Origin: Dicyema japonicum
Lineage: Eukaryota; Dicyemida; Rhombozoa; Dicyemidae
Direction of reading: 5' to 3'
Length of the DNA: 64,000 nucleotides
Assembly (NCBI GenBank): GCA_011109175.1
Contig: RDEW01000001.1
Coordinates: 589,862-653,861 of the forward strand
Shown: positions 20,688-33,326 of the stretch, piece after piece
How positions within the stretch are numbered: the stretch's first letter is position 1
Layout of the letters: the number at the start of each line of letters is the position of its first letter
Notes under the pieces: model-generated
The model's input: only the letters and a program-made list of their open reading frames with translations
Told to the model about the DNA's origin: nothing
Databases searched by the model: none
Made by a program: the position numbers and the translations under genes

Positions 20688-23600
20688 TCACACAAATGGC
20701 AATAATGACTTTCTATCATTAACTCTATAAGGGAATCTCTCCAAAGCAAATGAAAGTTTGGACAACCAAGTCATCTTATCCTCATTACATGGAGTCTAGT
20801 ATTACCAAAAATATACTTTAATAACAATCTCCCTACAATATCCTCCAATAACAAACGAATCACCATCAATGTCCCTCACATTAATATCACTCAACTAAAC
20901 CATCACACACCACCATACAGGAATCTGATGAATATGCGAGTAACTGGGGTATCCCTTCACTTGTAATATCTTACCAAACACCACAAAACTCTCAAATAAA
21001 ACAACAAGTCGTTCCTTATCCTTACTCAGAGACTTGACTGAACTTTTTTTAATAAACAATTTCTGTTGGTGAATGACATCCCCATAAAATGACAGACTTT
21101 CCTACAATAAAANCACGACCATACAGGAATCTGATGAATATGCGAGTAACTGGGGTATCCCTTCACTTGTAATATCTTACCAAACACCACAAAACTCTCA
21201 AATAAAACAACAAGTCGTTCCTTATCCTTACTCAGAGACTTGACTGAACTTTTTTTAATAAACAATTTCTGTTGGTGAATGACATCCCCATAAAATGACA
21301 GACTTTCCTACAATAAAAAGTAAATCCTACGGGTAATCCAGAGAGATAATGCACATGGATAGCATTATTGGCATTCTCAGGGACATTACACATTATATTA
21401 TAAGCCTCCTTCAACTCATTCGTACAGTAATTCTCACTCTCCATCAAATTTGCCAAAAGAAGTCGATACTTAGTGATCCTCTGCACAGGTTTAACCGGAT
21501 AGCATTATTGGCATTCTCAGGGACATTACACATTATATTATAAGCCTCCTTCAACTCATTCGTACAGTAATTCTCACTCTCCATCAAATTTGCCAAAAGA
21601 AGTCGATACTTAGTGATCCTCTGCACAGGTTTAACCAAATAACTGTCTAAAGACTCCTCCGATTTGCAGTCCACCTGCATCCTCTGGGTATTAAAACATC
21701 ATTACATGAAAATACTCCCAACATTCATCAACCACTACTCTGTCCACTTCATGCTTATTAACACAGTACTTTACATAAAGGGAAAATGTCTCCGACTAGT
21801 ATAACACAACCACTAACCCACGTGACAAAACAACATCCAATGTTATATCCCTCACTCTCAAAAGTCATCAAATCAGGCAAAAATATTCTAAAATAAAGAA
21901 ACCCCCACCCTTTGTGAAAATTCCGTAAATCCTCAATATTCCCGAAAATTCGTGCAATATTCCGAGAAACAACCTCAGGAGGTTTCAACAGTGATGACTT
22001 TAGAGGAGTCAAATAGTACTACATAACAGCTCACCATTACCTTAATGCAATCACTTAAATCATTAACATATGCCTGTTCTGTAGTCAACAACTCATTAAC
22101 CACGTGTCTACTATCATTATCCTTACCGTAGTTAACAGCACACTTTATAACCAAAAAACTTACCGTGATTGTGCGGTCGGAATAATCCCAATTCAACTCC
22201 TTAACACGTTTTTTAATGGCGGAAATCCACGACTTGACACTGTTTTGATGCAGTGACCCCTCCATGGCAGACTCAGCTAACTGATAGAAGGTATTCTCGA
22301 GTTCCCGAATGTGCTAAAGTAACCCAAAAGATGACATTGTGGTCGTCCCCCCTTGTAATATAGTTGAGAATCTGGTAATAATGGAAAACAACCTTTTTAC
22401 CACATTGTTGTAACTCCCAGTAATGCCGACAGTGCGAATACTCATTTCTTCTGTTAGCCCACAACACAAGAACAGACTTTTCCAACTCCATAACCTCCTC
22501 CAAAGCAACTAAAGTACCCCCACAAACCAACCATTAACATAGGTAATATCCTCATCCCCCTCCAGTCGCACAATATACTTAATAAATATATCAGCCGCTT
22601 TCCTCACAAGCGTACATGCCTTCATAAAGTCTTGTTTCCGTTTATTATGAATAGTAACAAGTTCGTCAATACGGGGGAGGACATCTGACCTGCACTCACT
22701 ACACCAATCAGTTCCCCCAATAGAATAATCTCTCTTCAGTCCACCAAGTGCCTCGCAGACCTGATTGCATCACAAAACCAACCTGTCTCACTGTTGTAAA
22801 GTAGTCAAGTCCAGCAGTTGTAATTCTCATTCTATAATCAAAGTTATTTCTCAGTCTCATCCATGCAGTCTCCACCAAATCAACCAACTCCCGTACCCCA
22901 ACCTTATCATAGTGGTCACCCATAAGGAGTGACTCTGCTTGCTCAAACATAATAACAGCAGCCTCATACGTACCCCACATAATTAACAATACAACCTCCA
23001 TTGATTCTTTCAAGTGCATCAACTCTGTATTCATACTCTCAGCTTCCTCTGCACAAGTGGGAGACCGAATCACAGAATTCATTAAAATTTCATTAGCTTT
23101 AATCAATTTAACCACCTAATAATCCCAAAACCAACTTTATCGTAGCTCATTCTCACATTGCAGTGACCCAAGTAAGATGACACCACTTTCTTTCTTCTAT
23201 TCAACAGCATGTCAGTCTGTTGTCTCCACTCATTCACATTGCCCACCATAACAGTCATTGATTCCACCAAATTAGTCATATTCAACTGCACCACCCTCTA
23301 CCATAACCCAACAACCACCTCAATAGTAAGTTTGTGTAGTTTTATGTATTCAACAAACCTAGCATCAGCAGTCTTCTCTATATTTGAATATTCCTCACTG
23401 CATTTCCTAGCATTCTCAATATCACTGTCCTTTGGTAACACAGCCAACTGTTTACTACAGAATCCATAGAAGGCGCTTATATCATTATAGTTTGTCTCCA
23501 ATTTACGATAGTCAAGAAATATATTCATAACTTGATTATATTTCTCTAACTTGGCGGATATGCTTTCATATTCTCTATTAGTAGTAACAACTTGTTCTAC

Positions 23601-25997
23601 ACTCACAAACATGACAAACCAGTAATATAGACAACATCATCTGTCCTCACTTCTGTTCGTACTTCATTCCACGCACTCATAATCAACCCAAATCTACTTT
23701 AACAATAACTGCAGTCTTTGAGCTTCGTCATTCACATTTTTATTAGAATTACTCAGCTTCTCTCCCAGTCGGAGAATTACTGATAGACTTTGACAAATGA
23801 CATTAGTTGGGGGACAATTTGAGTAGCGGGAGAGTTCATTCTCAGTCCTTTCCAGATTATCATTGAACTAGCATTAAACTTGGTTATACCTGATTTAAAT
23901 AGGAATGGAACTCAACACAACTGTCCACTATTTTGTAACATACTTCCAACGACATAGTATAATTGGAGATATCAGTCTTCAGTTCCCCCACCACACTGTC
24001 AATCTTATCATTGAATGGTGATTTGGAGAATTCCTCTGCCTCAGTAAGCAGTCGTTCACATCCAGATATTACATTCTACTGTCACCCACGTGTAAACCTG
24101 TGAGACCTTCTCAAATTCCATTACTTTACTAAGCGTATCCTTGGCCTGTTTGAGTGTCCTCCCTACCAGACTAATATTCTGAAGAAAATGAAGACCAGAC
24201 CTAATAGACCATTCCTTAATCTCTCAAATTACCAAAATGATAACTGTATGAGCATTGTGATAAAATGTTTCCACATTTGATAAGAAACCGCCAAAATTTC
24301 CAGCCTGTTGCCAAATACAATCGACAGACTCATTCAATACAGCAGCCTGTCATATAATATTAGTCAATACATCTGAAGTGCAGTTCATTAAAAGGCGGAG
24401 GGAATCCATATCAGCTATGATAAACACGTCATCCCCCAATGAATGTACAAATTTCTTAGTATTTGTCTCAGCTTGGCAGGTCTTTTCTCATATTAAAAGT
24501 TACATTATTGTATATTTCGACTACAACCTCGTACTCCTTCTTTAGAGCCATAAAGTCATCATAACAAGTCATCCTCTTCACTTTGGGCACCCATTTTCTC
24601 AACCACTCCTTGGCACGTACACAAAAATCCTCATAAAACTGATGGAATGCCACAGAGAGTGTAAGTAATTCAGTCCTCGAGTCCAACAAAGCTGAATATC
24701 TCTTCCACTTTTCCCTCAACTCAATACAATGTCCATAAACAACATTCGCGGTATAACAACCAGCAGCAAATAGTCTCCTCCCCTCTTTTATTGCACTCTT
24801 CACTCTCTCATACAGTTTCTAGCATCAACAAACAAACAACCAAGGATTCCTGCCTAATCAAACACTGACCCTCCATCAATGCCTTTGTGGTCTCTAAACT
24901 ACCCCCAAAGAAAGGTTTCTCAGAGAGAAAGTTCACATTTTCAAGATTATCAATAATCTAAAATAACCCCCCATATACGTGATTATATTCATCCTCAAAG
25001 TTAACAATATCCTTAAACTGACTTAACTTATCCCTGGAAACAGAATATAGTCGCTCAACAGCATCAAATCTGTCAAATAGTACCAACACTTGTCTCTTTA
25101 CTGTTTGATAGGCCTCACTAAAGTCGATGTTATTCCATAGAAAACATCCCCCTATATTTAAAAACACATAAACTTTTTGGCATAAGTCTCCTCATGAGAT
25201 TATCAGACAAGTGCTTAATTTCGTTCATGGGAACATTATTCAATCTATCCCATATTTCCTGGTAATTCTCCTCAAATGCGAGAATATGGTTTTTGTTAAG
25301 TCTAAAATCCTCCACTACCATGTTTTTGGAAAGATTATTGATTGTCTTCAATTCTTGGTCGACGGTACAGTAAAACTCCTCCAAACTCTGAAAATTACTA
25401 ACTAAACAACCATTTGAATATCCACCCATTCTTCGTTACTACAACAATAGTGTCCTCCAATTTCCTTGGGGAGACACTCCTTCCCCAAAGTCAAATACAA
25501 ACTATCCAAATCGATGGTACTCACCTAAGGAATAACTTTGAGATACTTGAAATTTGAAATTCCTACAGAAAATGACAAGTCTGGCCTTGTTTATTAATTG
25601 TTCAGTCTTTAGCACGTACATATGGCTGATTTGAGGACTGAAAGACTGCTATAAGACACAAAGTAACATTAATTGTGTTCAGTATCAGTTTTACGAAGGA
25701 ATATCTAATATTTCGACCATCAACTATTATTATGAATTTTTTGTATTTTCTAAATGATAATTATGACAACTTTGGAATGCTTAGAAGGAATGTTAGAGTA
25801 ATGTACAGACTTTTTGTATAAGTCTCTTTATCAAGTAGTGGTTGATAAATGTGGACTATTCGTTTGTCGTCCTTGAATGGGAGTCCTGAATTTTAGGGTT
25901 CTAGTCAACCGATTAGAGTGGCTATTTTCTGTTTTAGTATTTGCCGCAATTCTGGATATTTTGTTAAACATAGTTTGTAGTCAACAAACTCACACAT
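20688..25997 (-). CDS. TRIO/Kalirin/UNC-73-like RhoGEF with a single DH-PH unit
   Basis: TRIO-family proteins activate Rac/RhoG during cell migration and axon guidance. The start (MCEFVDYKLC, 25997) opens a CRAL-TRIO/SEC14 domain to about 25450: FIIIVDGRNIRYSF, then LGKECLPKEIGG and EEWVDIQ. The first intron is 25886-25909 (24 nt). About 3 kb of spectrin-like helical repeats follow (25430 to 22300). The DH domain runs from NELLTTEQAYVNDL (about 22090) through NIARIFGNIEDLRNFHK, CFVTW and SYLVKPVQRITKYRLLL (about 21600); introns 21888-21908 (21 nt), 21796-21817 (22) and 21684-21705 (22) restore the frame. A PH domain ends at 20688. No SH3, second GEF or kinase follows before SEC11, unlike vertebrate TRIO. 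Two duplications (20911-21317, 21358-21637) break the assembled frame; both look like assembly errors. Confidence 0.88.
20911..21317. repeat. duplication around a single N (21113) inside the TRIO-like PH region
   Basis: About 200 bases before the N recur after it, duplicating PH-domain coding sequence (SVKSLSKDKERLVVLF). Only one copy can belong to the gene. Confidence 0.85.
21358..21637. repeat. 140-bp tandem duplication inside the DH domain
   Basis: Units 21358-21497 and 21498-21637 are essentially identical and both encode PVQRITKYRLLLANLM and following residues. The period, 140, is not a multiple of three, so the frame breaks in an otherwise conserved domain. An assembly artefact is the simplest reading. 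Confidence 0.85.
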
Positions 25998-26423
25998 TGA
26001 AGCAAATCTTGTGCGGGTTAATACCTAACATTTTATTTATATTCGATTTTTAACTTATATTTATATAATATTCTAATTTAATTATTTTTTATTTAAATGA
26101 TAAAACATGTTTCATAGAAATTATAAATATTTAGTTTTCGATTTCATTTTTGTGATGTTGTGACATTCCTCGTTTTCTGTTTGGCAAACAATTGAAAAAA
26201 AGGTCTTGAAAGAAAAGGATGCAAAAGCATGCTGGAATCTAAAATTGTGATTTTTTGCTGCACATGCGGGATAAAAATTCCATCTATGTAAAAAAAACCG
26301 GATTTTTAATATCGTGAAAATTGTCAGATAAAATTTTGAATATACTTTCGATATAAAATTATCTTACAGTTTATATATCTTACGTTAATTTTTATTATAT
26401 TAGCTTTCGAGTTGGATTTCATA

Positions 26424-26431
26424 GTATGTAC
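26424..26431. repeat. hAT target-site duplication, left (GTATGTAC)
   Basis: The eight bases GTATGTAC directly precede the element start TAGGGCGAA and are repeated exactly at 28472-28479. Confidence 0.85.
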
Positions 26432-28471
26432 TAGGGCGAACTATGTTAAAATAGTTAAAATTTAATAATAGTAAATGAATAATCGTTAAAATGATTTTTA
26501 ACTTTATTTTATTATAAATAAATGTATATTAAACAAAATTATTAGTTTAAAAAGTTAAAATTTATAATTTTTGATTTAATTTATTTTTTTAGTTTACTAT
26601 TAAAAAAATTAAAAAAAAATTAACTATTAATAATATTTGTTGCCACTAAAATTTTTGGCTGACATGCCTAAGATAGCAAAATTGTACCAAATTAAAGCTA
26701 AGGCCATTGTAAAGTATTATCCTAAAGAATTTATGATTCTTGGGGATGGTGCGCTATATTGTCGACTCTGTTTGTGTAATATAAAATGCGAGAAAAGGTA
26801 TTTTGTAAATTCCCATCGAGCCTCACAAAAACATCAAAATTCATTGAGTTTTGCAAAATAACAATTATTTTTTGTAGATTTATTTTTTAATCAGAAAACC
26901 ATGTTTACAGTAAATCATATTTAAAACTGCCATCCATCCAAAGTGGACGCCGCTGACATTATCGACGTTGCGTTGCCTCTCACGATTGCAACAGAGATCA
27001 ACTGGAGTTGCCACCGGGTCTCACGTGCGTCGTGGCTTTTTAGTGTAGCTAAGCGTCCAAGTTTCTTTAGGAAGCGAAGCGATTTTCCACTTATTCCTCC
27101 AGTTGTGTTTTGTAATTATCGCACCAAACACACATTGACTAATATTCCAAAATTGATGATTGGGCTCTACAAGCAACCAGAGCATTCATAAAATCTGATA
27201 TTCCACTAAACAAACTATCTATGCCGTGACTTAGAGAATTGTTTTACGGAGGATCTGTACGAGTTCCCTCACCATCAGAAGCTAGAAGATGTGTGGATCA
27301 AATCATAATTGATCAAAAATTGTAAATTCAACAAAAACTTGTGTATAAAAATTTACTTGATTTTGTAGCAATCAAAAAGTTTTTGCTATTACGGATGAAA
27401 CAAAAATGCAGAGCCAAAGATAATTTGATGTGATGATTGGATCGTTAATTTCTCCTGAAACAACATATCTGATATCGTTTAAGGTCATAGAATCTGCTCC
27501 TAACAAGAACATCATACATGCACTTGGAAATAATTTGGTTCAAAGGGAAAATTTCCTTTTGTTAATTTCGGATGCTGCAAATTATATGAAATCAGGTAAA
27601 ATTTTATGTTTTAGCTTGCAAAATACTTAAAAATCTTTACCCTAAGTTATTCCATATCACATGTGCCGTTCATCTATTACACAATTGTTGTGAGATAATA
27701 ATAGACTCTCATCCGAAAATTGATTTGATGATAGCTACTGTACAAGCAGCAATTAACAAGAACAATAAAAGAAAACTAATATTCAAGGACAGAAACATCG
27801 CCATTCCACCTCATGTGCATTTGACAAGATGGGGGACCTGGCTAAAGGCCGCTACATACTACTCAGAAATTCTGATCGGAGTTCAAAATATTTTCGAATA
27901 ATTCGCGGATGATGGATATTTAGTTTGAAGTGCTAAAGAAAGTCTCAAAAACCACGTGTTAGTTAGGAGTCTATGTGACCTTATCCGAAGCTATTTGAAC
28001 ATTCCAGGTTTCCGAATAATGTCACTGTTGCAGATATTATCACCAAAGTACAGGCTTCACAATTAAACAAGCATATGATGGTTTAGAATCGTTGGAGTTT
28101 GGAAATGACAACAAATTTATTAGAAAATACATAAATAAAAGGCTTCAAAATATGATATTTCAAACATAATTAAAATGACTAATTCATACATATCTCCTGC
28201 CGAGTATTCATTACTCTTGAATTGTCAGCCAACTTTGTGCTCGGTTGAACGATGTTTCTCTAAGATAAAGACTTTTAAGATCCAACAGACATTTTCTACC
28301 AGGAAATTTAGAAAATTATGTAATTTGTATGTGTAACAAAAAGTATTAGTGTTTTTATTGTTTAGTTATAAAGTTAAATTTTTGGGTTAATTTTTTTAGT
28401 TTTTAGGTTAACAAAGTTAATTTTTTTAGGTTAAATTTTTTATTTTTTAGGTTTAAAAAAAATTCTCCCTA
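26432..28471 (+). mobile_element. hAT-superfamily DNA transposon, non-autonomous remnant
   Basis: The element is bounded by short imperfect inverted ends (left TAGGGCGAA; right, read inverted, TAGGGAGAA) and flanked by perfect 8-bp target duplications, the hAT signature. Inside are plus-strand transposase remains in several frames. A BED-like zinc-finger region lies at 26637-26861 (YCRLCLCNIKCEKRY and a later His pair). The catalytic-region block is at 27430-27900 (NFLLLISDAANYMK; HITCAVHLLHNCCEIII). The hAT C-terminal dimerisation segment is at about 28200-28340 (LLNCQPTLCSVERCFS). Stops and frameshifts show the transposase is dead. Flanking introns elsewhere are far shorter, so this is a clear insertion. 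Confidence 0.85.
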
Positions 28472-28479
28472 GTATGTAC
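28472..28479. repeat. hAT target-site duplication, right (GTATGTAC)
   Basis: Exact repeat of 26424-26431, immediately after the element's terminal ...CCCTA. Confidence 0.85.
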
Positions 28480-29388
28480 ATAGCACTACATGGCTCCATG
28501 TGGCCTAAAAAACTCCACTTTTTAATTTTTTTCCTTTTTTTCGAAAACATATTCGTCCTTTCTCTTAACGGCAGAACAGGCACCAGAGGACTCTGGAGTT
28601 CTGTAAATTGTTTTTATAAATATAATTGCGTATAGTTTTCTGTGATACAGCAAGTCCTCTTTGACTACATACTCCTTTTAAAGATCCAAACGACTTTTTT
28701 GGAATGTTTATGACCAGAAAAACTAACATACAAACTTTGTCCTAGTAAATATTTTTGACTTTCCAAATTCTTCAAATCTTCGGTGATTCCCTCGCAATTG
28801 TATGAAGATGTTGAGTTTTTTTGTGATTTTTGGCTGACGACTGAAATTTTCCCTTTTGTTATTTTACCAAGCATTTTTTATAAATCAAAGTCAAGTATTA
28901 GAGAATAAATCAAAAAACAGATTTAAAAATTTTAAAAAAATGTAAAAACAGATATCCGGGTTTTTAAACACCATTCGTGAGTGTAGTCGTTGGACACTAT
29001 TTGTAGATCAAATGAATTTTTCCAACAAGACCACCCAAAGTCATGATGACCTAATTGTAGTAGTAAATTTAATTATTATCAAATTTGATGGAGATTTATA
29101 TATTTATTAGTTTTCATTAGCAGTCAAGTTCAATTCATTGCCAGGTATGGAGCATAAAATTAATTTATCTAAGTTTATTCTATTTTTAACTCAATTCCTA
29201 GAGGTATACAATATTCGCCGTTTCTAGATTATTTTAAAAACACTACAGCATCAAGCTTGCTACTAAACGACATGACTACACCCAACAACTCAACAGGAAC
29301 CACTGACTAACAAAACTAGATTGTCTGATCATTGATTGTTTTTTGGATTTATCTCTATTCTGAACTACACTCACTAGAATTTAAATCT

Positions 29389-29604
29389 ATCTGAAATTAA
29401 TGATGTCTTAGGATATATATGCTTCATGTCCAATTAAATTGGCGCCTTTTATTAAATTTTTAACAATCTGTTAATATTAAAGATGATCACGGAACTATCT
29501 GAAATTAATGATGTCTTAGGATATATATGCTTCATGTCCAATTAAATTGGCGCCTTTTATTAAATTTTTAACAATCTGTTAATATTAAAGATGATCACGG
29601 AACT
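29389..29604. repeat. 108-bp tandem duplication
   Basis: Copies at 29389-29496 and 29497-29604 are identical by eye. AT-rich, non-coding. Confidence 0.88.
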
Positions 29605-30174
29605 AAGATTAAAGAAAGAAACAGTTGAAATAACATAGGCCCTGTCTATAGGGCAAGTCTCATTATCTGGGTCCCTCTTTTATTATTCGTTAACCCATAG
29701 TTGTGAAAGCCAACAGTTCTTGTATGACTGAGTGGCTGTTTGACAGAGCCGACAATATCATTCGGGTAGAATAGAAGGATGCTGTTTTTGTTTGTAGATT
29801 GTGGCATAAGAATAAAACTGGTGAAAAAAGATAACCTTAACGAACAACTCCATTAATAAGAAAACCTTAATTGCACCTTGTTATTTATTACTTGACCTAG
29901 TCTTCCAGTCAGGAAGTTTACCAGCCAATGTTTTCTACTCGGATGAGATCCCCTGTCTAAAAAGACGTTCAGTGCCTGGGCAGAATCCAAAAGGGATCCT
30001 TCTCTTTTTTACATCAGAAATTCATACAATGGCGATTTGTCATGTTTAGATATATGCGTATCTGACCGTAGGAACTGGATATACATTAATTAAAAAGACG
30101 GACAATCTTGAGGGTAATAAATGATAATTCGCTCTTCCGCCGACTATAGTAGTGTTTCCATTACTCATCTCTGC

Positions 30175-30457
30175 TTAAACAGAACTCACACTTTATTTAA
30201 TAAATAAAGAAAAGTTATGCCAATTAATCCAAGACATCAAAGGTGTTCTTAACTTCTCGTTTTTTTGCTTGCATGTGAGTCCTTGAAACAATTCTGTCCC
30301 GCAGTGATTCGTCNTAAACAGAACTCACACTTTATTTAATAAATAAAGAAAAGTTATGCCAATTAATCCAAGACATCAAAGGTGTTCTTAACTTCACGTT
30401 CTTTTTTTTGCTTGCTGTGAGTCCTTGAAACAATCCTGTCCCGCAGTGATTCGTCAA
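30175..30457. repeat. N-joined duplication (30314) of a SINE-like fragment
   Basis: About 140 bases on each side of the N at 30314 match with small insertions and substitutions. The unit ('cagaactcacactttattta...agaaaagttat') resembles the end of the SINE-like element at 6361-6400, so the duplicated sequence is itself probably a dispersed repeat. Confidence 0.6.
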
Positions 30458-30763
30458 TCTTTTATTTACTTGTTTTATCAAATTAATAAATAATTTTTTA
30501 ATTATTTATTGAAGAATCAACGAGGACTTGCGAAAAGAACGCTCGAAAATATGCTCATGGACATAAGCATGAGATGAAGGTATACGATGAAGAGTACGCC
30601 TCTGCTACCTCCCAACTTGTGGAACTGGCATTCCGTGAGAACAGCCCACTGGACTCTAAAAGAGATATTTCGACTGAATCTGATGTGGAGATGGGGAGTA
30701 ACAGGGAGTTTATGGCACACTCTTAAGAGAAGAGGGATTACAAACAATCTGGATTAAAATCCG

Positions 30764-31298
30764 CTTAATTAGTTAATTTACTCGTTAATTTTCTTAACAT
30801 TGAAGTTTATTTACTTATTAAAATTATTTAAATTTAAATAAACCTTCGTCTTGAATGAACCGTTTCACATGTGACAATGATCAATTACAAATAAACACTT
30901 ATTATAAATATTTAAGAAGTTTATTTTATTATTTTTTTCTTTCACTGTCAATATCTATTATTCTGTACATTCTCAGGTAATGTTCACTTGTTATTATTAA
31001 GTACTTTGGCAATTGATACCATTTTTACTCNCTTAATTAGTTAATTTACTCGTTAATTTTCTTAACATTGAAGTTTATTTACTTATTAAAATTATTTAAA
31101 TTTAAATAAACCTTCGTCTTGGATGAACCATTTAACATGTGACGATGATCAATTACAAATAAACACTTATTATAGATATTTAAGAAGTTTATTTTATTCT
31201 TTTTTTCTTTCACTGTCAATATCTATTATTCTGTACATTCTCAGGTAATGTTCACTTGTTATTATTAAGTACTTTGGCAATTGATACCATTTTTACTC
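30764..31298. repeat. N-joined duplication (31031) with allelic differences, covering the TMEM209 5' end
   Basis: About 267 bases before the N recur after it with several substitutions. Both copies carry the TMEM209 start exon. The first copy would begin MNRFTCDNDQ and the second MNHLTCDDDQ, so the copies differ in amino acids but both stay open. Diverged alleles placed side by side explain this best. Confidence 0.75.
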
Positions 31299-32335
31299 AA
31301 ATCGCCTACTTTTTCTCCATTCTCTCTTTCTTTTTTGGCCTCCTAAATGGATTTAGACTATTTATGGAGATGTACACCACTTCAAACATGAAGGAACACT
31401 CTGATCCCCCTAAAATGCGGAATTATGAGATGGAGAGACTGTTGCGAGTATAATCTAATATTTAATTTTAGTTGCACAAAACAACGAGTCAGCTTTCACG
31501 GAGTGAAATATCCGAGAAGGATGTGAGTCCTTATTCTGGAATCTGTCGGTCCCAACATTCTGATCGGTCTTCTGTTAATGCCTCATTGAGGAGTCTGAAC
31601 GAGTCCGAATGGAGCAGATTCGAGATTACAGACAAGGTAAGGTTAACTGTCATGGCAGATGTGGAGGATGCTTGGATGTGGGCTTCCTCAACGACGATTA
31701 ATCTCAAAGTCTATCAGATCTGTTTGTGATAGATTAATTCTTAGTATATTTGTTCTAAAATGCTTGTTCCGTTGACCCACGTTGTATTGGAGAAGAAATA
31801 TTCTGAGATTCTGAGTTGTGACGTATTCACGGACTATGTTATGAACTATCCTGGGGACAAGGAGTACTTTGTGAGGAGAGTGAAGAGTCTGAGTGAGGAC
31901 ATGTATATGAGTTGCTTTATATGGAACGGAGGAGTGGGACACCGTGGATTTGATTGGAATGGAAGTAACCTTCCCACCGATTCTGCGATAATTTTTCACG
32001 TGTTCTGTCACTTTATTGACATTTTCACGACTCCGCTCAGTATAATGAATAATAACGGACATAAGTTCACAGATAAGCACGTGCGATTGTCTCCCAAAAT
32101 AAAGGGTAAAGTGTGGGGGTTATTAGATGGGAGAAATGAGTTGTATATGCAGCAGAATAGTATATCTCCCCCCAACTATTATGTGGTAAGTGGAGGACAT
32201 GTGTATGAGACGGATAAGGTTGTTGAGTAGTCATTGTAGGGGTCAAATAATTTGTTTGAAGTGATTGGGATGTTCTTTATTGTGGTAAAGAGGGACTTTG
32301 GGGGAAGGATTTGGTTAGTGGTTGAGTTATTTTAG
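31123..32335 (+). CDS. TMEM209: TMEM209-like nuclear envelope membrane protein
   Basis: TMEM209 is a conserved double-membrane-spanning protein of the nuclear envelope reported to bind nuclear pore proteins. Introns 31245-31269 (25 nt), 31448-31471 (24), 31637-31658 (22), 31722-31744 (23) and 32219-32239 (21) join to exactly 366 codons (365 aa). The N-terminus has two hydrophobic segments (FFLSLSISIILYIL; IAYFFSILSFFFGLL). The C-terminal half carries the family signature: ICSKMLVPL, then YMSCFIWNGG, LPTDSAIIFHVFCHFID, ISPPNYYVVSGGHVY and, after the last splice, NNLFEVIGMFF. It is shorter than the vertebrate protein, mostly in the low-complexity middle. The start at 31123 is the only in-frame ATG of this copy. 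Confidence 0.85.
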
Positions 32336-32362
32336 TGGAAAGGCTATTGGGGACATAATTGG

Positions 32363-32661
32363 TGCTGATCTGGCTGAGTCTTTTCCATGATATGCTGTGT
32401 ATATTTGATTATTTTCTATGATTTTGTTGCTATTGGTGTCTTTATGTTGTGGGCTCTATTAATACGATTATTAAGTCTAATCTTAACTAAGGCATGTAAA
32501 TTAGAGTCACANGCTGATCTGGCTGAGTCTCTTCCATGATATGCTGTGTATATTTGATTATTTTCTATGATTTTGTTGCTATTGATGTCTTTATGTTGTG
32601 GGCTGTATTAATACGATTATTAAGTCTAATCTTAACCAAGGCATGTAAATTAGAGTCACAT
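32363..32661. repeat. duplication around a single N (32512)
   Basis: 149 bases on each side of the N match with four or so substitutions. Non-coding; probably diverged alleles placed side by side. Confidence 0.85.
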
Positions 32662-33182
32662 TGTAAAAATATGCTAAAAACAACTTTACGGAAAAGACAA
32701 GATTATTGAAAAAGCGAACAACAATTGACCTGCATTTTTCATTAAGTGAACGAGTTAATGTTTGTTTAATGGATCTGTGTTGGCGAAACTTGACTTATTT
32801 CCAATTTTTATAAATATACGCAAAAGTCATGTCGTATTATTGTCTACGATTGTTGAGACAAGTGGAGGCTGGAAAATTACCAAAATACTACTAGTCAGTG
32901 AATTGACATTCGATATAGTACTAGAACTATTATCTTTATTACCCCCTGGATGGGTCAAAAAAAAAGAAACAAGTTCTTATCTAACTAAGTGATCCCAGAC
33001 CGACAAAGGATAGGACGAGTCCGGCGGGTCGAGAATCCTGAACAGCTCTTCTTATTGAACGTGGCATCAGCTCAAAATTTCTAAATGATTGTAGATATTT
33101 CGATAGTGTATAATATATATGGCAGCTGGGTAAACTAGCCTCTTTTAATAGTTTACGTTGTAATTAGATTAAGAAATTTTCA

Positions 33183-33326
33183 ATGGGCTGGATTTTGTGT
33201 TTTGGTCTAATTAACCTTATTTCGGTCTCCTCGATTGCGGATAGTTTCAATGAGGAAGATCGTGAAATCTGCATTGCCCACGAAGGACTTGCATACGTCA
33301 TCGTTGGTCGGATAAATTGTTCATAA
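33183..33326 (+). CDS. possible small secreted protein exon, unrecognised
   Basis: A 47-codon open frame begins MGWILCFGLINLISVSS, which looks like a cleavable signal peptide, then an acidic segment (SFNEEDREICIAHEG) with one Cys. No family is recognised. The reading could continue through a splice, but no intron of the usual 21-27 nt size fits. It could be chance. Confidence 0.2.
   Translation: MGWILCFGLINLISVSSIADSFNEEDREICIAHEGLAYVIVGRINCS

Larger units (their letters stand above)
28480..31122. other. intergenic; duplications and weak ORFs only
   Basis: No recognisable gene. A 69-aa minus ORF (28874-28665) and a plus open frame at about 30510-30725 (KYAHGHKHEMKVYDEEY..., acidic and protein-like) have no family resemblance; the latter might be an isolated exon. 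The region holds a 108-bp tandem duplication (29389-29604) and N-joined duplications at 30314 and 31031. Confidence 0.45.
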
